From: Clarkia xantiana subsp. parviflora
Lineage: Eukaryota; Streptophyta; Magnoliopsida; Myrtales; Onagraceae
Direction: 5' to 3'
Length of the DNA: 64,000 nucleotides
Assembly (NCBI GenBank): GCA_036873135.1
Contig: JAPTYO010000017.1
Location: 15,252,001 to 15,316,000 of the forward strand
A program made the translations under genes and the position numbers. The notes beneath the pieces are model-generated. The model worked only from the letters and a program-made list of their open reading frames with translations. It was not told the DNA's origin and made no database searches. Within the stretch, counting starts at the first letter, position 1. Every line of letters begins with the position of its first letter. Below, piece by piece: positions 55,920 to 64,000 of the stretch.

Positions 55920-56595
55920 TGATGGGTTCAATTACAGCCGTCAGGCCCTTTAACGGGGAGGAAACAGCAAACAGGCCCACCAGGCCCAAAATGAAGGTCA
56001 AGATGACCTAGGAGAAGGATCCCGACGAAGGGAGTCCCGATGAGGCAAGGTCCCGACAGAGTCGGTCCCGACAGTCGAGCTGGAAGCTCCCGATGAGAAG
56101 CCTTTTTAGTAGGCCCCGATGATGAATCCCTGAGAATGATTGGTCCTGTCACGATGACGAGGGGCCCCGAGCGGTGACACAACCAGATAACTCTGGAGTC
56201 TCCGACTGGAGTCGGGACTCGTTACCAGAGGATAAGGCCAGGATACGCGGGGCGTGGCCGAGATACGCGGAACGTGGTTAAGATACACGGAGCGTGGCCG
56301 AGATACGCGAGATCACATCCGAGATACGCGGGATACGGGCTAACCACCCCCAACGGTTCACCAGGTACCTGAGGCATCTCTTCGCCTATAAATGGGCAAG
56401 GGGTCACCTCAGAACGTTTACGTTGAATTACATACTCTGAGATTATTGCTTGTCAGTTCGTATTAGGCACTCATTTAAGCATCGAAGAGGGATTCTGGGT
56501 CACCGCCTGGTCTATCCCCTCTTGCAGGATTGCGTGGAGCAAAGGAGCCAGGATTGCCGTCAAAGTCCGTGCCGGAGTTCCACCGTGATCCAACA
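55920..56595 (+). repeat. 3' LTR of Gypsy-E
   Basis: 676 bp, same length as the 5' LTR; TATAAATG replaces TATAAAAG. About 15 substitutions by direct comparison, mostly transitions. Confidence 0.96.
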
Positions 56596-57720
56596 CCTGC
56601 AAGAAGCGTGTCGGCACCACAGCATGAACCAGGAGTGCACAACAGACCTCCGCCAGGTTACGAGCATGGAGCGTATGGAATGCCTGCAGGAAGCACGCAA
56701 AGAGGTGCAAACCCAGCTCCAGTAGTGACTCCTGCCATGATGGCTGCGCCGGAAGAGCTGTTAGCTTTCAGGGAGACTTTAAGAAGCCAAGGATATATGC
56801 CACCTCCTCCACCACCGCCACCATTCAATGGTCAGGACATGCCTGCAAGGGCAATGTCAGGCAACGCTGCCCTCCAAGAAACCCCCTTCCACGGAGGAGA
56901 ACAATATCCGGAAGATACATTCCAGTATCAACAAGCAAGGAATGAATCAAGACAGGGAGCGACGCGTTCGTACACTCCCTAAGCGCAGGGTCAAGAAGAG
57001 ACGTGGAGGCAACCCCCGCTTCCACGCTTACAACAATACTACAAGGAGAGTTCCTTCCAGGAAACAAGCCAAGAGCATGCAGGGATGCATCGCAATACCG
57101 GTTGGAGAAAACCAATAGTCAATAATGACGTTCCAATTGCAGGCTCACGTCGAAGGGTCTGGAGGCCATGAATGATCAGAAGACGAAAGAATCTAAAATG
57201 AAAGGAATGCACACGTTGGCTGAGAACGCGTCTCACCCCTTCACGGATGAACTTGTGCACAGCCGTGTGCCTAATGCGCTCTATGGAATCCGGATAGACA
57301 AATATCGAGGAAAGGGAGACCCAATCGAGCATGTGCAGCAGCACGAAGCCTCTCTACTCGGGAGTACCGATAATCCTCATCATGCGGCCATGATGTTTTC
57401 CCAAACTCTGGTAGGAACGGCAGCGCACTGGTTCTTCTCGCTTCCATGCGGGATCGTAACCTCTTGTTTCATACAACGAAATATGGGAGAGCGCACGCTC
57501 CTAAAAGGATCGAACACGTTGAATGATATACAGCAGCTAAACGAAGAATCGTTGGCGGATTACTACATCCGTTTCAACCAAAACACCGCTGACATTCAAG
57601 GCAATTTGACCGAGGGGGAGATAGTTTGAGACTTTATAAACAACTTGGGTTGAAAAGGATATGCACTCGCTGAGAAGATGTCCAAACGCCCTGCTAAGAC
57701 ACTTGAAGAGTTGGCATCAA
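56596..57720 (+). pseudogene. Gag of Gypsy-D, main part
   Basis: 56601-56982 continues the N-terminal region: VTPAMMAAPEELLAFRETLR and a proline run. A stop at 56982 and frame changes follow. 57168-57629 is the capsid domain: IRIDKYRGKGDPIEHVQQHE, GTAAHWFFSLPCGIV, ESLADYYIRFNQNTADIQGN, then a stop; the homology runs on to MSKRPAKTLEELASRVKEFL (about 57720). Confidence 0.85.
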
Positions 57721-58986
57721 GAGTAAAAGAGTTCTTGGACCTGGAAAACAAAACAAAGCTAAGATGAGCGCTACTCATGCAAAGGACAACAACAACAACA
57801 AGCCAGCGAGACCACCGCAAGGCAACCGGCAAAATAAGCAGTGGCAACCACAGCAGAAAATGCCATTTTAGTCGGACTTCCAAAAGCCCAAAGAGATTAA
57901 TCTCGCTGATTGCATTCCTTTGAATGCGCCACTGTCTGTTATCTTAAAAGATATGAAAGAAACCAAAATGTGGAAATAGCCTTTCAACTTTCGCAAAGGC
58001 CCATTGGGAAAAGAAGAAGACAAGTGGTGTGAAAACCATGAGGTATATGGCCATGAAACAGACAGCTGTGTAAGTCTGAGATTCCGCATAAACAATTTCG
58101 TGCTCAAAGGAGAACTGAAGCACTACGTCGACCAAGGTGACAAACGTCCAAGGAAAGCCAATGCAGAGTCATCAGGAAAAGGCAAAGGCAAAGAGAAAGC
58201 GAATGATAACCCACCTCCTGTCAAAAGAGGAATAATCAACGTCATTCACGGGGGCCCAGCTGCTAGGGGTCACGTGTCTAATTCAAGAGATGTCTACGCT
58301 TCACATGTAAAGACACTTCCTAAATATGGGAAGCGACGTCAACCTGAAGAAGACGACGTTGTCATCAAATTTTCAAGGGCGGACATGAAGCACATTGTCT
58401 ACCCTCATGACGACGCTCTCGTTATCACAATGGACATCAATGGATATGACGTAAAACGCATTCTTGTTGATGGTGGGAGTTCTGCCGACATATTGCATGT
58501 GGGAGTGCTCGAACAATTGGGAAAGACAATAGCAGACCTTACTCCTGGGACCTTCACTTTGGTTAGCTTCGCTGGTGCTGCAACCTGTCCATTGGGAACA
58601 ATTACATTGCCAGTCATCTTTGGTGAAGGATGGAAAACGCTCAGTCCCAACGTCACCTTTGTGGTGGTGGAAGCTCTAGGAGCATACAATGGAATCCTAG
58701 AAGGACAACAATAAACTCTTATGAGATCGTTCCATCCACTGTTCACCAAAAAATGAAGTTCCCAACAAGGAATGGAATTGGCGAAGTCCTTGGAGATCAG
58801 ACAACAGCACGAAAGTGTTATGTCAACGCACTACGAAGTAGACAACACGTCACCATATCAATGGTCGACACATACAAGAAGAGAAGATTAAACTCTGAGT
58901 CTGGTGATGGAGAAAGTGAAGAACAAGTCTTAAGCCTCGTAAGTCTGCCAGAGAGAATCTACTTCCCAACATCGCAAAGTGTTTGA
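57721..58986 (+). pseudogene. Gag knuckle and protease of Gypsy-D
   Basis: 57890-57990 has PLNAPLSVILKDMKET with a stop. 58004-58714 has the zinc knuckle WCENHEVYGHETDSC (about 58025), the KGKGKEKANDNPPPVKRGII linker and protease LVDGGSSADIL (about 58465) with CPLGTITLPVIFGEG; the frame breaks at ILEGQQ. 58740-58986 is the segment after protease (HQKMKFPTRNGIGEVLGDQT). Reverse transcriptase does not follow. Confidence 0.82.
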
Positions 58987-59016
58987 GATGTCAAGCAGGG
59001 AGAAGATCGGCCAATA

Positions 59017-59496
59017 ATGAGTTATTTCAGAAGGTTTGCCTACAACGCCGCTCTGGTTAGAGCAACAAAAGGAGATGTGATCAACGCATTCTTCTTGCAC
59101 ATGAATACTCCATCTTTCCTCCTTTTCGGAAGAATCTGTGGATGGCAAACCACTCACACAATGGAAGACTTAAAAGATAAGCTAGACACTGCTATCACAT
59201 GTGAACGAGAGTTGGGATGGGGTACACCTCTCAGCCAGGAAGGGGAAGTTCAAATCAACAAGCAAGCAAACAGATGCATAGGCGTCAACAATGATTACAT
59301 CTTCACTCCACTAAACACGGAGTTTGAGGAGATATACGTTAACCTCCTAGAGAACAAGCTTCCCTTACCACTCGAACCAAAGACAGCTTTTCTAGGCAAG
59401 GACATTGATGAGTGGTGCAAACACCACAAGACATGGGGGCACGGCACCAACGATTGCCTGTCTCTACGATTAGATTTGAAGAGATCATCGCGCTAG
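59017..59496 (+). CDS. Second gag-like ORF of Gypsy-D
   Basis: 159 codons. The N-terminal part (SYFRRFAYNAALVRATKGDV, then TMEDLKDKLDTAITCERELG) resembles the capsid C-terminal helices of gag (YYIRFNQ..., TLEELASRVKEFLDLE). The C-terminal part has PLEPKTAFLGKDIDEWCKHHKTWGHGTNDC, a C-x2-H-x4-H-x4-C knuckle. It sits where reverse transcriptase should begin. Homologous to 16420-16659 of Gypsy-B. The frame is open while the upstream gag is broken. Confidence 0.6.
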   Translation: MSYFRRFAYNAALVRATKGDVINAFFLHMNTPSFLLFGRICGWQTTHTMEDLKDKLDTAITCERELGWGTPLSQEGEVQINKQANRCIGVNNDYIFTPLNTEFEEIYVNLLENKLPLPLEPKTAFLGKDIDEWCKHHKTWGHGTNDCLSLRLDLKRSSR

Positions 59497-60110
59497 GCGC
59501 ATTGAAGAGTTATGTGGCACACAACCACCTTGCTTCGTCATCAAGCCTACAATGAAGGCGGCTGACTCATCATCTATCCCTTTATCTACATTCTGTTTAC
59601 TTACTCTAAGTCTTTCTAGATTGAATGTGGTAGTATTCTATTTTGAAACTTTGTAAATACAACAACTATCTAATGAAGTCAATCTACTTTCGTAGGTACA
59701 TAACTACGTTATACATACTACATTGGAATTACGACAAGTAGCAAACTACGTACATATTACTTGCACCAACAATACAAGCTATCGCGCTATATGCAAACAA
59801 TCGACTTTTATTATACAACGTCGACATATCTATTATCGACATCAAAATTGAGCACATAAGCGCTCTCTATATATAATGCCAACTACTCTAAATAACGTCG
59901 ACAACACACTACATCTTGAGTTCAAACCAAGATTTATCTACAAGTGACATGTTGCGACATCCTCCTTGTGAGGGCAACCCCCATGTTCACAACTAAAAAA
60001 TGGCATGCTGCGAAATCCTCTTGTTAGAGGCAAATCCTCATGTTCATAACCATTCTCTGAGTACAAAACAGGATGGGACAACTTTCATAGGGACTGATCA
60101 CCCCAACAAG
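59497..60110. other. Gypsy-D 3' non-coding region
   Basis: No gene. Matches Gypsy-B 16000-16260 and 14221-14460 in opposite orientation. Confidence 0.55.
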
Positions 60111-60272
60111 CGGACGTCCTCTTGTTAGACGACAACCCCATGCTGCTACGAAGTATGCTTCCCCAACGCGTGTTGATACAACATGGCGGACGTCCTCTTG
60201 TTAGACGACAACCCCATGCTGCTACGAAGTATGCTTCCCCAACGCTGGTTGATACAACATGGCGGACGTCCT
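60111..60272. repeat. 76-bp tandem repeat, about 2.1 copies
   Basis: CGGACGTCCT at 60111, 60187 and 60263. Gypsy-F inserts at the start of the third copy. Confidence 0.88.
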
Positions 60273-60969
60273 TGTTGGATCGCGATGGAACTCCGGTACG
60301 GACTCTGACGGCAATCCTAGCTCCTTCGCTCCACGCAATCCTGCAAGAGGGGATAGACCGGGCGGTGACCCAGAATCCCTCTCCGATGCTTAAATGAGTA
60401 TCTCGTATGACTGGCAAGCAGTAATCTCAAAGTGTATTGAACTCAACGTAAACCTTTCTGAGGTGATCTCCTGCCCTTTTATAGGCAAAGAGATGCCTCA
60501 GGTACCTGGCGAACCGTTAGGGGTGGTTAGCCCGTATCCCGCATATCTCGGACGTGATCTCGCGTATCTTAGCCATGCCCCGCGTATCTCGGCCACGCTC
60601 TGTGTATCTTAACCACGTTCCGCGTATCTCGGCCACGCCCCGCATATCTTGGCCTTATCCTCTGATAACGAGTCCCGACCCCCGTCGGGGACTCCAGAGT
60701 TATCTCGTTGTGTCACCGCTCGGGGCCCCTCGTCATCGTGACAGGGCCAATCATTCTCAGGGATTCATCATCGGGGCCTACTGAAAGGCTTCTCATCGGG
60801 AGCTTCTAGCTCAATCATCGGGACCGACTCTGTCGGGACCTTGCTTCGTCGGGACTCCCTTCGTCGGGACCCTTCTCCTAAGTCATCTTGACCTTCATTT
60901 TGGGCCTGGTGGGCCTGTTTGCTGTTTCATCGCCGTTAAAGGGCCTGACGGCTGTAGTCGAACCCATCA
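60273..60969 (-). repeat. 3' LTR of Gypsy-F
   Basis: 697 bp, TGTTGGATC to AACCCATCA on the plus strand; TATA box CTTTTATA at 60477-60484 (minus strand TATAAAAG). Homologous to the Gypsy-E LTR in reverse orientation. Confidence 0.93.
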
Positions 60970-61352
60970 TTTTCCCCCAAGACATGAGGGACTTTTAGTT
61001 CGTCGTGTCTTTCAACTCCCGATCTTCCAATGCTAGAGTCGGGATCTTTTCCTTGGTTCAGTTACTCAGTTATCGGTCTTCTCCTCCACTTTTCCTCAGG
61101 GTTTTGTAGATAACTGTTATATCCCAAGGGTCTCCTCGGTTCCCTAGTGCATTAAATGCAGTAGATAATGGAATGACGTTTTCGGCCCACGTGCCTGATT
61201 TTTCGCGCCTGTCTTTTTCTGAAAAGTGCTTTTCAGGCCGTTTCATCATTACGCCCGTTGTCCTTCTGCACGTTTCATCTCAACGGTCCAGATTAAGACT
61301 CTTCGACTTCGACGACTCGGATCGAAGTGTCCTTTCAACCGTCTTCTTCGAC

Positions 61353-61367
61353 TATAAAACCCTAGCC
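61353..61367 (+). promoter_or_regulatory. Promoter of the antisense gene in Gypsy-F
   Basis: TATAAAACCCTAGCC, about 174 nt before the ATG at 61533; identical to the Gypsy-E copy. Confidence 0.6.
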
Positions 61368-61532
61368 CTGGTCACAATTTAACTTTTACCGTCTTCAAAT
61401 TCTCAAAAGTTCTCTGCGATTCCTCTGTGATTTCTCTGCGATTCCAAGCTCTGTGATTTCGAAGGTCTTTGGAGTTTTCCCCGTCATCTTTCCGGCGACG
61501 TTTCGTTCATCTCCTTCAACCTTTACTTCACC

Positions 61533-64000
61533 ATGTCTGGTAAGGGATCCCCCTTCGTTACTTGTTCGTCTTTTCCTTTCTAATTTTCCAAGAGTCCCAC
61601 TGTATTTTCTTGCCATGGTTGCTTTTCAGACAGCGGTTCCAGCTCTGAGGGGAGAAAACCCTTTAATTTTGATTATGCTCCAAATGAGATTTCCAATACT
61701 GCTTATGATGCAGCTCTCCGAGAGGGTTGCATCACCATCACCTGGGAACCTCATTTTCCGTATCCTCGACATCGTCCCTCGAGTAATCCTGAGGTTACTC
61801 GTCCCCAGAAAGGGGAGGTATTTGTCTCTACGGGATAAATATCAGCGGGGATCAGGTTCCCCTTTTGCGGTAATCTGGTCGAGCTATGCCATCATTACAG
61901 AACGCACCCCACTACCTTTTCTCCCCATGCCATCCGCCTCTGGAACACCTTTCAAGTCCTCTGTCTCCGACAGAAGTGGGTCTACAGCCTCCAACTCTTC
62001 AGAACCTTTTATGGGATGAAGTGCAATGAGGCGGGGGTTTGCGCCTTCTATCCCCGGATGCCCAAATGGAGTAAGCAGAAGCTTGCCCGGTACGGTTGGA
62101 CCAGTGACACCTGGAAGGTGGTCAAGGGTCGGGGACTCTTGATTGATACAGGGTCCGACAACAGTAGCTGGAAGAAGAGCTACTTCTTTATCCGTCACTC
62201 CTCAATTCCCTGGCCTCGTTGGGAGGTGGTAGCAGACCCTCCGCCTGCTTTCCACACTTATGCTGACGAGGATTTTGAGACTCTCCAACTTATCCAGCTT
62301 TATCGGTGGGAGGAGTCTTACACTCCTCTTAACGCCAACTCACTCGTGGAGCGGGACCTGGTGCACGCCGGGATCCGACTCCTCGATATTGTTTCTGGGG
62401 GGCAGCTCTTCGACGGCCCTTCCAATATGGTTCCTTGGGTAAACTTCTAACTCTTCCTTGTTTACTGTTTGCAGCCAAAAAGGTATCTGTGCTGACCGAT
62501 CTATTCCTTAAGCAGGGGGAGACTGATGTTGTCCGCCCCTCGCGGAAGAGGAAATCCGCCAAGAAGGCTGCTGCTCGGTCGGGGTCTCCTTCAGCGGAGC
62601 AACGCAAGCGGAAGCGGGTGGATCTGGACCAGCTCTTCAATGTCCAGAATGCTGAAGAAGGTAAACAACTCCGACTTGCTATTAAATCATACAAAAGGAT
62701 GGTCCCGAAGGATTTGATTTCCTCGACCAAGGAAGCCCGCATTGCTGACGTCAAAAGAATCCTTCGAGGCGAAACTCCCCGAGTCTTGAAGGCAGGCTAT
62801 TATCATTATCGTGGGAAGGATCAATACGTCTCCCGACGTATCATTTGGTGTAAGAATCCCGATGAACTCCCTGACTACCTTTCTGAAGCTTCTCATCCTC
62901 CAGGTGCAGGTCGCTCCGGAGCTCCATCGAGTGCTGCAGCTTCCGCAGACGCACCGCCTTCAGCGGGGGTGCCTTCCTCAGCTGGAGAGAAGGCTCCAAC
63001 TGGCGAACAGTTTCGTCAGGTGGAAACTTTGGACTCCTCCGAGGAGACTGACGGGGGTGACCCCCCTCGTCAGCGTCGGAAGGCGGGGCAATCCCCCTTG
63101 AAACCAACCCCTCAGGGGCCGCCTCCTTCGTCTTCTCCGCAGCAGCCTTCTCCGCAGCAGCGGCAGCTCTCGCCCATCCATGACTTCTCTCCTTCCCCTG
63201 TTCGGGCCGAGACGGAGGCCTGCCCTTCCATTCCTCGTCCTGTTTCTCCTCTTGCTCTTGATGGGAACTTCTACAAGCCCTTCGATTCTTCACAAGAGAA
63301 TGCCCCCTGGACCCCTATCCAGACGCTTTAAGGGGTCCCGCTCACTCAAGGGGAGCAGGATCGAGAGCTGGCCCTGCATCTGCTGGCAGGCTTGATCCTG
63401 CCTACTATGCGGCATCCGATTTGCCTCAATCAGACGCATATGCAGCGGGATGTCAGGGATATGGCCGTGCGCCGAATAGAGGTAAGACTTCGCTTCTTTC
63501 TTTTTGATGATAAATCGGGTCGTTTGTCCATTAACACTTTTCCTTCTTATTGCAGGAGCTCGGGGACTACAACCGCCTCATCGGGTATGTTATTGCCTAC
63601 GATGAGTCCCGGGAACGGGACCGAGGGGTCCGCGAGCAGCTTCAGGAGGATCTCAAGGCCTCCCAGTCTTCGCGGGGGAAGCTAGTCAAAGAACAGGCTG
63701 TCCTCAATCAGAAGATTCGGGACCTCCAGCAGCAGATCGCGGACTTCGAGGGGCTCTTGAGGCAAGAGCGGCAGGAGCGGGGGGCAGTTGTGGACAGGCT
63801 GACCCAGGAGAAGAAGGCTGCCGAGGACAAACTGGTCCTTGAGAAGAAGGCTTTGGAGGAGCTAATCGCGGGATTTCCTACGCAGCTGGCCGAAGCGGAG
63901 GTAAAGGGCCGGGAGGACTATCGGAGGTCTGAGGGCTTCCAAGCTGATGCCATGAAATTCTTTGGCGCGGAGGTGGAGAACACTCTCTTCAATGCGGTTG
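61533..64000 (+). pseudogene. Antisense spliced cargo gene of Gypsy-F, partial
   Basis: Same gene as 52654-55367. Exon 1 61533-61539, intron 61540-61629, exon 2 61630-62438, intron 62439 to about 62482, exon 3 to 63481, intron 63482-63555, exon 4 from 63556 past the edge (coiled coil). Exon 3 is a 298-codon open stretch here (62435-63331) with LFLKQGETDVVRPSRKRKS, DLDQLFNVQNAEEGKQLRLA and a Pro/Ser-rich end. Stops: TAA in exon 2 (about 61837) and TAA at 63329-63331. Different disabling mutations from the Gypsy-E copy, so the ancestor was probably intact. Confidence 0.78.

Larger units (their letters stand above)
44936..56595 (+). mobile_element. Gypsy-E: 11.7-kb Tat-lineage Ty3/gypsy element
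   Basis: Two 676-bp LTRs (44936-45611 and 55920-56595) differing at about 15 sites (about 2%), and a perfect target duplication CCTGC (44931-44935 and 56596-56600). Order: primer site, gag, protease, reverse transcriptase, first RNase H, second RNase H, integrase, minisatellite with a MITE, antisense spliced gene, polypurine tract. The dual RNase H and the C-x2-H-x4-H-x4-C gag knuckle point to the Tat (Retand-like) lineage. The most complete and among the youngest insertions in the window. Confidence 0.96.
44105..60272 (+). mobile_element. Gypsy-D: Ty3/gypsy element, split by Gypsy-E, right end cut by Gypsy-F
   Basis: Plus-strand element inserted in the MULE transposase. 5' LTR 44105-44712, gag start 44763-44935, then Gypsy-E (44936-56595), then the rest of gag, protease, a second gag-like ORF and non-coding 3' region. 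The gag frame is continuous across Gypsy-E once one CCTGC copy is removed. Reverse transcriptase and integrase are absent between protease and 3' region. The 3' LTR should lie beyond Gypsy-F, outside the window. Same family as Gypsy-B. Confidence 0.88.
60273..64000 (-). mobile_element. Gypsy-F: second copy of the Gypsy-E family, 3' end only
   Basis: Minus-strand element; 3' LTR 60273-60969, polypurine tract (minus strand TTGGGGGAAAA, 60970-60980) and 3' region with the antisense gene, running off the right edge. Left flank GTCCT is the expected target duplication; the other copy is outside. Confidence 0.92.

Overview
This window looks like plant nuclear DNA, probably from a flowering plant, and it consists almost entirely of nested transposable elements and tandem repeats. 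The evidence is intact LTR structures with tRNA-type primer binding sites, Ty1/copia and Ty3/gypsy pol domains, a Mutator-like transposase, a hAT-type MITE with an 8-bp target duplication, a satellite of about 161 bp, and spliced antisense genes with GT..AG introns and a TATA/telo-box promoter. I see no conserved host gene. There are no bacterial features, no tRNA or rRNA and no CRISPR. Species cannot be named from sequence alone. It reads like gene-poor heterochromatin.

Left block (1-27756): three copies of one Ty1/copia family (Copia-1, -2, -3; LTR about 595 bp, TGGTATCAGAGC-type primer site, all on the minus strand). Two Ty3/gypsy elements are embedded in them. Gypsy-A (1-2899, runs off the left edge) sits in the reverse transcriptase region of Copia-1. 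Gypsy-B (9938-18992, target duplication GCTGC) sits in the RNase H of Copia-2. Copia-1 in turn appears to lie inside the 3' LTR of Copia-2. Copia-3 is a deletion derivative with two LTRs and no genes.

Middle block (27757-44104): AT-rich unique-looking DNA with a cluster of perfect hairpins, then a tandem array of 15 monomers of about 161 bp. The array is split by the 10.1-kb Gypsy-C (31894-41989), whose insertion can be removed to restore one monomer of normal length. The array ends about 75 bp before a decayed Mutator-like transposase (42428-44104).

Right block (44105-64000): Gypsy-D (plus strand) truncates the transposase. Gypsy-E (44936-56595, target duplication CCTGC) is inserted in the gag of Gypsy-D. 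Gypsy-F (minus strand, from 60273 past the right edge) is inserted in the 3' region of Gypsy-D. Gypsy-E is the best preserved element. It has gag, protease, reverse transcriptase, two RNase H domains and integrase, which is the Tat-lineage arrangement. It is disabled by a C-run frameshift and two Trp-to-stop changes. Its LTRs are both 676 bp and differ at about 15 positions by hand count.

The most interesting content is in the 3' regions of the gypsy elements. Gypsy-E and Gypsy-F carry, antisense to their own pol, a spliced four-exon gene with its own TATA and telo-box promoter. Gypsy-B and Gypsy-D carry a second gag-like ORF in place of most of pol. Gypsy-B, -C, -D and -E each have private minisatellites (66, 51, 27, 76 and about 25 bp). 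One LTR of Gypsy-C holds a 34-bp hairpin-forming repeat expanded from one to eleven intervals relative to its partner LTR.
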